From contig NZ_LZJW01000164.1 of assembly GCF_001667885.1 (NCBI RefSeq), positions 96,750 through 160,749 on the forward strand: DNA of 64,000 nt, in the 5' to 3' direction. This document shows positions 57,287 through 64,000 of this stretch, one piece after another (positions within the stretch are counted from its first letter, which is position 1; the number at the start of each line of letters is the position of its first letter). The DNA comes from Mycobacterium scrofulaceum (GTDB lineage Bacteria > Actinomycetota > Actinomycetes > Mycobacteriales > Mycobacteriaceae). The notes below the pieces were generated by a model. That model was not told the DNA's origin and did no database searches. It worked only from the letters and a program-made list of their open reading frames with translations. The position numbers and the translations under genes are program-made.

Positions 57287-58608
57287 CGGCCGGTCTCTTC
57301 CAGGCGCAGCACACTGGTGACGCCCTGCACGACGTCCAGATCGGCCAGGGCATCGACGGTTTCGGACAGCGCGGCGTCGGTGGCGCTGTGGGTGACCACC
57401 ACGACGCGGGCTCCCACCCGCCGGCCGCCTTCGTCCACGACGCCCTCCTGGCGGACCTCGGCGATGCTCACCTCGCGCTTGGCGAATTCGGCCGCCACCG
57501 TGGACAACACACCGGGCTTGTCGGCGACGTTCATGCTGACGTAGTAGCGGGTGGAGATGAAACCCATTGGGGCCACAGGAAGCTGGGCGTACTTGGATTC
57601 TTTCGGCCCGCGGCTGCCCAGTACCCGGTTGCGCGCGGCCATCACCAAGTCGCCGGTGACCGCGGATGCGGTGGGCGCCCCGCCGGCGCCCTGGCCGTAG
57701 AACATGAGCCGGCCGGCGGCCGCGGCCTCGACGACGACCGCGTTGAACGCCCCGTTGACGGTGGCCAACGGGTGCGACAGCGGCACCAACGCCGGATAGA
57801 CGCGGGCCGACACCCGTTCCTGACCGTCCTCGGTGGTGACGCGCTCGCAGATGGACAGCAGCTTGATCGTGCAGCCCAGGGACCGCGCGGAGGCGAAGTC
57901 CGCCGGCGTGATCTTGGTGATGCCCTCGCGGTAGACGTCGTCGGCCGTGACCCGGGTGTGGAAGGCGATCGACGCCAGGATCGCGGCCTTGGCCGCGGCG
58001 TCGTAGCCTTCGACGTCGGCGGTGGGATCGGCCTCGGCGTAGCCGAGCGCGCTCGCCTCGGCCAGGGCGGTGTCGTAGTCGGCGCCGGTGCTGTCCATCG
58101 CGGACAGGATGTAGTTGGTGGTGCCGTTGACGATGCCGGCCACCCGTAGCACGGTGTCCCCCGCCAGCGACTGGGTGAGCGGGCGGATGACCGGGATGGC
58201 GCCGGCGACCGCCGCCTCGAAATACAGGTCGACATGGGCGTTTTCGGCGGCCTGCGCCAGCTCCCCGGTGGAGGTGGCCAGCAGCGCCTTGTTCGCCGTG
58301 ACGACCGACTTGCCGTGCTCGAGCGCGCGCAGGATGGCCTTTCGCGCCGGTTCCACCGGCCCCATCAACTCCACGACGATGTCGACGTCCTCGCGCGAGA
58401 CGAGTTCCTCGACGTTGTCGGTGAGCAATTCGATCGGGACGCCACGGTCGGCGGCGACCCGCCGCACCCCGACGCCGCGCAACACCAGAGGCGCACCGAC
58501 GCGAGCCGCGAGATCGTCAGCGCTGCCCTCGATGATGCGGACAACTTCGCTTCCGACGTTGCCCAACCCGAGCACCGCTACGCCGACAGGCTTTTCGTCA
58601 CGGGGCAC
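57283..58608 (-). CDS. thrA: Homoserine dehydrogenase
   Basis: Reduces aspartate semialdehyde to homoserine. 441 residues: an NAD(P)-binding fold (GVAVLGLGNVGSEVVRIIE), the catalytic domain with NGTTNYILSAMDSTGADY and GYAEADPTADVEGYDAAAK, and a C-terminal ACT domain (YYVSMNVADKPGVLSTVAAE), which suggests feedback control by threonine. Monofunctional, without an aspartokinase part. The start is 3 bp after the lysA stop. Symbol as in M. tuberculosis (thrA, also called hom). Confidence 0.97.
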   Translation of the reverse strand: MPRDEKPVGVAVLGLGNVGSEVVRIIEGSADDLAARVGAPLVLRGVGVRRVAADRGVPIELLTDNVEELVSREDVDIVVELMGPVEPARKAILRALEHGKSVVTANKALLATSTGELAQAAENAHVDLYFEAAVAGAIPVIRPLTQSLAGDTVLRVAGIVNGTTNYILSAMDSTGADYDTALAEASALGYAEADPTADVEGYDAAAKAAILASIAFHTRVTADDVYREGITKITPADFASARSLGCTIKLLSICERVTTEDGQERVSARVYPALVPLSHPLATVNGAFNAVVVEAAAAGRLMFYGQGAGGAPTASAVTGDLVMAARNRVLGSRGPKESKYAQLPVAPMGFISTRYYVSMNVADKPGVLSTVAAEFAKREVSIAEVRQEGVVDEGGRRVGARVVVVTHSATDAALSETVDALADLDVVQGVTSVLRLEETGR

Positions 58609-58611
58609 CGT

Positions 58612-60030
58612 TCACCTCACTTCCAGACTCAGTAGATCGTCGACCGTCTCGCGGCGCAGGATCAGGCGGGACCGGCCCGCGCGCACCGCCACCACCGCCG
58701 GACGACAGATCATGTTGTAGCGGCTCGACAGCGAATAGCAGTAGGCACCCGTTGCGGCGATCCCGAGCAGGTCACCGGGCCGCAAATCGTCGGGCACCCA
58801 CGCGTCGCGGACGACGATGTCGCCGCTCTCGCAGTGCTTTCCGACGATCCGCGCCAGCGTCGCCGGCCCGTCGCTGGCCCGTGACACCAGCCGGGCGTCG
58901 TACTGCGCGTCGTAGAGCGCGGTGCGGATGTTGTCGCTCATGCCGCCGTCGACGCTGACATAGCGGCGCTGGGCTGTGCTGCTCACGTCTACGTCCTTGA
59001 CGGTGCCCACCTCATACAGCGTGATGGTGCCCGGCCCGGCGATGGCGCGTCCGGGCTCCACCACCAGTCGCGGGGTGGGCAACCCCACGGCCGCCGACTC
59101 GTTGCCGACGATGGCGGTCAGCTTGGCCGCCAGTTCGGCCACCGGCGGCGGATCGTCGGTGCCCAAGTACGAAATCCCCAGTCCCCCACCGAGATCCACG
59201 GTGGAAATCTGACCCGTCTTGTCGACGCCGAACTCGTCGACGATTCGGTGCAACAGCCCGATGACGCGATGCGCGGCCACCTCGAAGCCGTCGACGTCGA
59301 AGATCTGCGAGCCGATGTGACTGTGCAGCCCCACCAGGCGCAGGTGATCGGTGGCGAACACCCGGCGCACCGCGGCCATCGCCGCGCCGCTGGCCACCGA
59401 CAACCCGAACTTCTGGTCCTCGTGTGCGGTGGAGATGAATTCGTGCGTGTGTGCTTCGACGCCGACGGTGAGACGCACGTAGACGTCCTGGACGACGCCG
59501 GCCTCCCCCGCGATCGTGTCGAGGCGCTCGATTTCAGTCATCGAGTCCAAGACGATGTGCCCGACACCGGCTTTGACCGCGGCGGTCAGTTCCGCGACGG
59601 ACTTGTTGTTGCCGTGGAACGTGATCCGGTCGGGGGGAAAGTCGGCGTGCAGGGCGACGGCGAGTTCGCCGCCGGTGGACACGTCGATCGACAGGCCTTC
59701 CTCGTCGACCCACCGGGCGATCTCGGTGCACAGGAAGGCCTTGGCCGCGTAGCACACGTTCTGCCCGCCGCCGAAGGCCGTCGCGAGTTCGCCGCAGCGG
59801 GACCGGAAGTCGTCCTCGTCGATGACGAACAGGGGGGTGCCGTACTCCTGGGCGAGCTGGGTGACCGGGATTCCGGCGAGGACGGCCACACCCGAATCGT
59901 CGCGAACGATGTTGCGCGGCCACACATTCGGCGCAAGCCGCAGCAGCTCGTCGGGCGATTGCGGCCGCGGCGTGCTGTCGGGATGCCGGGTCTCTTCGGC
60001 GTGCCGAGGACCGGCGGGGTGCACGTTCAC
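58612..60030 (-). CDS. lysA: Diaminopimelate decarboxylase
   Basis: Last step of lysine synthesis. 472 residues from the GTG at 60030, which overlaps the argS stop as GTGA. The PLP lysine is in VCYAAKAFLCTE, HGNNKS and LHSHIGSQIFDV follow, the PLP-phosphate loop is DLGGGLGISY, and the active-site Cys is in GKHCESGDI. The N-terminus carries about 25 extra residues (VHPAGPRHAEETRHPDS) compared with the H37Rv protein as I recall it. No later ATG or GTG precedes the conserved LLRLAPNVWPRN, so the longer form is probably real. Confidence 0.95.
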   Translation of the reverse strand: MNVHPAGPRHAEETRHPDSTPRPQSPDELLRLAPNVWPRNIVRDDSGVAVLAGIPVTQLAQEYGTPLFVIDEDDFRSRCGELATAFGGGQNVCYAAKAFLCTEIARWVDEEGLSIDVSTGGELAVALHADFPPDRITFHGNNKSVAELTAAVKAGVGHIVLDSMTEIERLDTIAGEAGVVQDVYVRLTVGVEAHTHEFISTAHEDQKFGLSVASGAAMAAVRRVFATDHLRLVGLHSHIGSQIFDVDGFEVAAHRVIGLLHRIVDEFGVDKTGQISTVDLGGGLGISYLGTDDPPPVAELAAKLTAIVGNESAAVGLPTPRLVVEPGRAIAGPGTITLYEVGTVKDVDVSSTAQRRYVSVDGGMSDNIRTALYDAQYDARLVSRASDGPATLARIVGKHCESGDIVVRDAWVPDDLRPGDLLGIAATGAYCYSLSSRYNMICRPAVVAVRAGRSRLILRRETVDDLLSLEVR

Positions 60031-61679
60031 ATTCGCTCCGGAGCGGTGACACCGAGGATCGTCAGCCCGTTGGCGATGACCTGGCGGGTGGCCTGGCACA
60101 GCGCCAGCCGCGCGGTGTGCAGGTCGGTGGGCTGCTCGTCCCCCTGGGGCAACACGCGGCACGAGTCGTAGAACCGGTGGTAGTCGCCGGCCAGGTCTTC
60201 GAGGTAGCGGCACACGCGGTGCGGCTCCCGCAGGGACGCAGCCGTTTTGAGCACGCGGGGGAATTCCCCGATGCTGCGCAGCAGCGTCCCCTCCTTGTCG
60301 TGGCTGAGGAGCTCGAGGTGGCCCGTGTCGGGGATCAGCCCCAGTTCGGCGGCGTTGCGGGCCAACGCCGAGAGTCGGGCGTGCGCGTATTGCACGTAGT
60401 AGACCGGGTTTTCATTCGACGCCGACGACCACAGCGCCAGGTCGATGTCGATCGGGGTGTCGACCGAGGAGCGGATCAGGCTGTAGCGCGCCGCGTCGAC
60501 GCCGATCGCATCGACCAGGTCGTCGAGCGTGATCACCGTCCCGGCCCGCTTGCTCATCCGGACCGGTTGGCCGTCGCGGACGAGGTTGACCATCTGTCCG
60601 ATCAGCACCTCGACGTGGGCCGGGTCGTCACCGAACGCGGCGGCCACGGCCTTGAGCCGGGCGATGTATCCGTGGTGGTCGGCGCCGAGCATGTAGATGC
60701 ACAGGTCGAAACCGCGCTGCCGCTTGTCCAGGTAGTAGGCGATGTCACCGGCGATGTAGGCCGGCTTGCCGTCGCTCTTGATCACGACGCGGTCCTTGTC
60801 GTCCCCAAAAGCGCTGGTGCGCAACCAGGTTGCGCCATCCTTCTCGTAGATATTGTTGGTCTCGCGCAGCCGGGCGATCGCCTGGTCGACCCGGCCGCTG
60901 GTGTGCATCGAGTCTTCGTGGGTGTAGACGTCGAAGTCGGTGCCGAACTCGTGCAGCGACTCCTTGATGTGGGTGAACATCAGGTCGACGCCGATCTCGC
61001 GGAACGTCTCGTGCATCTCGGCGGCGGGCAGGCTCAGCGCGTCGGGCGCCTTCTGCAGCACCTGCGCGGCGATGTCGTTGATGTAGGCGCCGGCATAGCC
61101 GTCCTCCGGCGTCGGTTCGCCCTTCGCGGCCGCGATCAGCGAGCTGGCGAACCGGTCGATCTGTGCGCCGTGGTCGTTGAAGTAGTACTCCCGCTCGACG
61201 GCGGCGCCCTGGGTGCTCAACAGCCGGCCCAGAGCGTCGCCGACGGCGGCCCAGCGGGTGCCGCCGATGTGGATCGGCCCGGTGGGGTTGGCCGAGACGA
61301 ACTCGAGGTTGATCTTGTGGCCGGCCAGCAGGTCGGAATGGCCGAAGGTGTCGCCGGCGTCGATGACGTTGTTGACGATCACCGCCTGCGCCGACGCCTC
61401 GAGGCGCAGGTTGATGAAGCCGGGCCCGGCCACCTCCGCCGAGGCGACGCCGTCGGCCTGTGACAGCGCCTCGGCCAGCCAGCCGGCCAACTCGCGAGGG
61501 TTGGCGCCGACCTTCTTGCCCAGCTGAAGCGCCAGGTTGCTGGCGTAGTCGCCATGCTCGGGGTTGCGCGGCCGCTCCACCGTGACCGTTGCCGGCAAGG
61601 CGGCAGCGTCCAGCCCGCGCTCGGTCAGCACCGCGGAAGCGGTGCTCCTGAGCAGCTCAGCGAGGTCAGCGGGGGTCAC
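60027..61679 (-). CDS. argS: Arginyl-tRNA synthetase
   Basis: Charges tRNA-Arg. 550 residues. A class I synthetase with the HIGH-type ANPTGPIHIGGTRWAA and the KMSKS-equivalent RMSKRAGT. The N-terminal Add-1 domain (RNPEHGDYASNLALQLGKK) recognises the D-loop, and the C-terminal helical anticodon domain contains YVQYAHARLSALAR. It heads the argS-lysA-thrA-thrC-thrB run. A tRNA-Arg(CCG) gene lies just 115 bp upstream on the other strand. Confidence 0.97.
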   Translation of the reverse strand: MTPADLAELLRSTASAVLTERGLDAAALPATVTVERPRNPEHGDYASNLALQLGKKVGANPRELAGWLAEALSQADGVASAEVAGPGFINLRLEASAQAVIVNNVIDAGDTFGHSDLLAGHKINLEFVSANPTGPIHIGGTRWAAVGDALGRLLSTQGAAVEREYYFNDHGAQIDRFASSLIAAAKGEPTPEDGYAGAYINDIAAQVLQKAPDALSLPAAEMHETFREIGVDLMFTHIKESLHEFGTDFDVYTHEDSMHTSGRVDQAIARLRETNNIYEKDGATWLRTSAFGDDKDRVVIKSDGKPAYIAGDIAYYLDKRQRGFDLCIYMLGADHHGYIARLKAVAAAFGDDPAHVEVLIGQMVNLVRDGQPVRMSKRAGTVITLDDLVDAIGVDAARYSLIRSSVDTPIDIDLALWSSASNENPVYYVQYAHARLSALARNAAELGLIPDTGHLELLSHDKEGTLLRSIGEFPRVLKTAASLREPHRVCRYLEDLAGDYHRFYDSCRVLPQGDEQPTDLHTARLALCQATRQVIANGLTILGVTAPERM

Positions 61680-61793
61680 GAGCGTCCATCCTATTGGCTG
61701 AGGTGCCCGCGCCCCGAATCCATTGCGGTGGTCGAGCGATCACCGCGATGAGTTAGTCTGTCTGGGCCCACTGGCGCATCATGGTCTCAATGC

Positions 61794-61866
61794 GCCCCCG
61801 TAGCTCAGGGGATAGAGCGTCTGCCTCCGGAGCAGAAGGCCGCAGGTTCGAATCCTGCCGGGGGCA
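61794..61866 (+). tRNA. tRNA-Arg (anticodon CCG)
   Basis: 73 nt. Acceptor arm GCCCCCG (61794-61800) pairs with CGGGGGC (61859-61865), discriminator A at 61866. The D-arm is AGCTCAGGGGATAGAGC; the anticodon stem TCTGC/GCAGA encloses CTCCGGA, giving anticodon CCG for CGG codons; the T-arm is GCAGGTTCGAATCCTGC. CCA is not encoded. Divergent from argS. The region beyond its 3' end is gene-poor, unlike the packed core. Confidence 0.97.
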
Positions 61867-62430
61867 CAGCGCATTTGCGCAGTTAGATGGTTGTATTAGG
61901 CAACCTACTTCGACGTCGAATACCCAGGCGTGCCCCTCAGAATTCGCAGGACCTGGTGTCAGCAAACACGGCGTGGGAAATTTCAACCGCCAGCGACACC
62001 AACCAAGAGGAACCGGGTGCCAAACCAATCCACCGACCGATCGCGACGCTCGAAGGTGTTCGGCGACATCTGCGAGCACGCTGAGCGCGTCATCGTTTGA
62101 GCGCTAGTCATTCCCGGCGTGACCACCCGCCTGGTTAACCACTAGGGGGTTTACACGCGGAATATCGAGCGTGTACCGCGAGTCGCTGGTCTAGTTCCTG
62201 TTCTGAGCCGTCCGTATGGCTCCCCGCGATGACGCGCACGATGATGAGTCGCGAAAGTATACGAGCACACGGCAAATTACCAGTCCGCGTCTGAATAAGT
62301 TGATCCTGCTTCCCTCGGGGCGGCCCGTGACCCGTCCAGACGTTGGGCCGATAGCACCGACGGGACCAACGCCATGGCGAAGGTATGAGGAGACCGTTCT
62401 ACGGAGTCGTCTCGACATGTCCCTATCGGA
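61867..62430. other. Gene-poor stretch between tRNA-Arg and the repeat-protein gene
   Basis: About 560 bp with no convincing gene on either strand. It is visibly less GC-rich than the housekeeping genes to the left. The short reading frames here lack family resemblance, RBS or suitable codon use. A small GCGCA-TT-TGCGC hairpin directly after the tRNA may help tRNA 3' processing or termination. Lying 3' of a tRNA and next to an unusual gene, it could be the edge of an old genomic island; no integrase remnant is seen. Confidence 0.55.
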
Positions 62431-64000
62431 TTACGTTTTTCGCAGGATCCCGGTGACGCCAGCCGCTAGCAGCGCGGTCAGTGCCCAAGCGGTCAATTTC
62501 AGCAATGGGAGTGCGATGGTGAGCCAGTTGGTTGCGTCGGAAGGGATAGCCCAGTCAGAGGTCATGTTGCCGAAGTTGGGAGCCACTGCAGACATGGTGT
62601 ACGTGAAGGGGTTCAAGCACGGATAATCGAGTCGCAGATCACACGATTCCTGCGCAGTAATCCGCTGTGGAACCGATCTATGGGTCTGCTCAGCGTAGGC
62701 GAGGGCGGCTTTCGCAGCGGCGTCCCTGTTGGTCGGGACGAAGTCGGCGCGATTGGCGGCAACAATGATGGTGGCAACGAGGACGACGATGGCGAGCCAG
62801 AACCCGGCGAGCAGCGGGTAGTAGCCGTGTCCGACTAGTGCACCGTAGAGGCTCCGGAGAATCCTTGTCGGTATGCGTGACTGCCGCGTGACTTTGGTGG
62901 CGGCCGCGAACCGCAATCTTCGGGCGCCGACAGGGTCGCCGTTGCGTTCATAGACTGCCGCCAAAGCGTGCAAAGGTTGGGCGGAACTTTCATCAGTTTT
63001 CCCTAACCAACGTCGGGCAGCGGCCCAATTTGAGCGCAGCGGGCCGTCAACGTCCGAGACTTGCCACCCCGTGGCTACTAATGGCGCCGGCGGATTCGCA
63101 TCCGTGACCAAGTTGCCGATCTCCGTCTTGTATAGACGGACCGTGCCCTCAACGTCTACATCCTGGATCTTCAACAACCTCATCGAGGACGCATCCAGCT
63201 TGAGTGCGTTGTCGTCGCCATTGCGCAGCTTGGCTCTGCTCAGCGCAAGGCCCCCGCTGATGTCGACGCTCACGGCAGAGAACTCGCCGTGTGCTTCGCA
63301 GCCGATGGCTAACACATCGCCCCTGATCTGGGCACCGTCGAGGAGCAGCGCCTGGCCATTTCCATTGCGCAGCTTGGCTTCATTGAGCTCAAGGGCCCCA
63401 CCGATGTGGGCCCGCATAGCGCGGAGTGTGCCGTCGGCTTCGCAGCCGTTGGCGAACATACCGCCGGCGATGTGTGCGCCGTCGAGGACCAGCGCGTTGC
63501 CGTCGGCATTGCGCAGCTTGGCCTCGCGGAGGTCAAGGACTCCACCAATGTGGGCGCGCGGCGCCCAGATTACGCCGTCGACTTCGAAGCAGCTGGCGAT
63601 TAGGGAACGCTTGATCTCAGCGCTGTCGAGGATCAGCGCGTTGCCGTTGCCATTGCGCAGCTTGGCCTCGACGAGCTCGACTTGCCCACCAATGTGGGCA
63701 TGTGGCCCCCAGAGTGCGCCGTCGACTTCGCAGCGGTTGGCGAGCACGGCACCGGCGATCTCAGCGCCGTGGAGGATCAGCGCGTTGCCGTTGCCATTGC
63801 GCAGCTTGGCCTCGACGAGCTCGACCTGCCCATCGACGCGCACTTGCGGGACACGGACTTCACCATCGGCTTCGCAGCCGTTGGCGAGCACGCCGGCGAT
63901 GATGCGGGCGCCGTCGAGGATCAGCGCAATGCCGCCGGCACCGCGTAGCTTGGCCTTAGGGAGCTGTAGGAAACCACCGATTTGGATGCCTGCAGCTCGA
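62431..64000 (-). CDS. Membrane-anchored protein with tandem 48-residue repeats (beta-solenoid-like); 5' end beyond window
   Basis: The frame is open from the stop at 62431 to the right edge, so the N-terminus is missing. From the edge inward come five ~48-residue repeats with the consensus 'DGA.I.G...A..CE.DG......AHIGG.L.L..AKLRN..GNAL.L'. Such regularly spaced hydrophobic strands predict a right-handed beta-solenoid, as in pentapeptide-like proteins. About 130 residues follow, with a helical stretch (AAARRWLGKTDESSAQPLHA) and two membrane segments (YYPLLAGFWLAIVVLVATIIV and LTIALPLLKLTAWALTALLAA). Similar actinobacterial proteins are loosely annotated as membrane-associated oxidoreductases, but no redox motif is visible. 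Function unknown. Confidence 0.8.
   Translation of the reverse strand, partial: RAAGIQIGGFLQLPKAKLRGAGGIALILDGARIIAGVLANGCEADGEVRVPQVRVDGQVELVEAKLRNGNGNALILHGAEIAGAVLANRCEVDGALWGPHAHIGGQVELVEAKLRNGNGNALILDSAEIKRSLIASCFEVDGVIWAPRAHIGGVLDLREAKLRNADGNALVLDGAHIAGGMFANGCEADGTLRAMRAHIGGALELNEAKLRNGNGQALLLDGAQIRGDVLAIGCEAHGEFSAVSVDISGGLALSRAKLRNGDDNALKLDASSMRLLKIQDVDVEGTVRLYKTEIGNLVTDANPPAPLVATGWQVSDVDGPLRSNWAAARRWLGKTDESSAQPLHALAAVYERNGDPVGARRLRFAAATKVTRQSRIPTRILRSLYGALVGHGYYPLLAGFWLAIVVLVATIIVAANRADFVPTNRDAAAKAALAYAEQTHRSVPQRITAQESCDLRLDYPCLNPFTYTMSAVAPNFGNMTSDWAIPSDATNWLTIALPLLKLTAWALTALLAAGVTGILRKT

Noticed and set aside
61753..62079. Minus-strand open frame with RQDSNLRPSAPEADALSPEL
   Set aside because: This is the translated antisense of tRNA-Arg(CCG), a frequent false protein in databases.
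62216..62626. 136-codon plus-strand frame after tRNA-Arg
   Set aside because: Its second half is antisense to the clear membrane-segment region of the repeat protein, and the first half lacks an RBS and recognisable composition.
63180..63960. Repeated ~144 bp units that could be mistaken for a CRISPR array
   Set aside because: Unit length, lack of unique spacers and a continuous reading frame show they are protein-coding repeats.

Overview
The window is chromosomal DNA of a slow-growing non-tuberculous Mycobacterium. Gene content and order follow the M. tuberculosis H37Rv block Rv1343c to Rv1292, read in the opposite direction. High GC, many GTG starts, NucS/EndoMS, a fused AtpFH, GlgE and an Asp117 MurA all fit this genus. 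The 16S rRNA gene has slow-grower flanks around an unusually short helix-18 hairpin, a combination I associate with the M. simiae clade (inference from memory; no alignment was run).

Layout. (1) 1-4805: one end of an integrative element inserted at the 3' end of a tRNA-Leu(UAG) gene. It carries a primase-polymerase/SF3 helicase gene split by a one-base frameshift and running off the left edge, an excisionase-like protein, a divergent HTH protein behind a promoter and palindrome, a tyrosine integrase, and an unknown protein coupled to the integrase. (2) 4806-15076: tRNA-Leu, lprD and a DUF3817 membrane protein, then a mostly minus-strand housekeeping run (rdgB, rph, a metallo-hydrolase, murI, rhomboid, S58 peptidase, DUF2017, clpS), followed by pncB and dinG. 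The mec-cysO-cysM genes that M. tuberculosis has here are missing. (3) 15079-22383: alpha-glucan metabolism, glgP divergent from glgE-glgB, separated by a 347 bp region with two perfect hairpins. (4) 22438-32678: a thioredoxin-like protein, fadA4, an epimerase, nucS, a class IIIb adenylate cyclase, a low-complexity lipoprotein candidate, an MFS/LysR pair, and the ada-alkA/ogt alkylation-repair pair.

(5) 32700-38213: one rRNA operon on the minus strand (16S-23S-5S, no spacer tRNA) with two tandem promoters, boxA/boxB leader signals and a strong bidirectional terminator. (6) 38213-40605: murA, a PduO-type cobalamin adenosyltransferase and a DUF2550 protein. (7) 40612-48606: the complete F1Fo ATP synthase operon. 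(8) 48825-61679: wecA, sua5, prmC, prfA, rpmE, rho, then thrB-thrC-hom-lysA-argS, all minus strand and tightly packed with several 4-nt ATGA/GTGA overlaps. (9) 61794-64000: tRNA-Arg(CCG), a gene-poor stretch, and the 3' part of a gene for a protein of 48-residue repeats followed by two membrane segments, cut by the right edge.

Most of the window is conserved core. The least explained parts are the left-hand element, the glgP-glgE hairpins, the small dispersed repeats, the lipoprotein/MFS/LysR insertion and the repeat protein beside tRNA-Arg. I did not find a convincing wholly new multi-gene system. Assignments rest on remembered family motifs and H37Rv gene order; no database search was possible.
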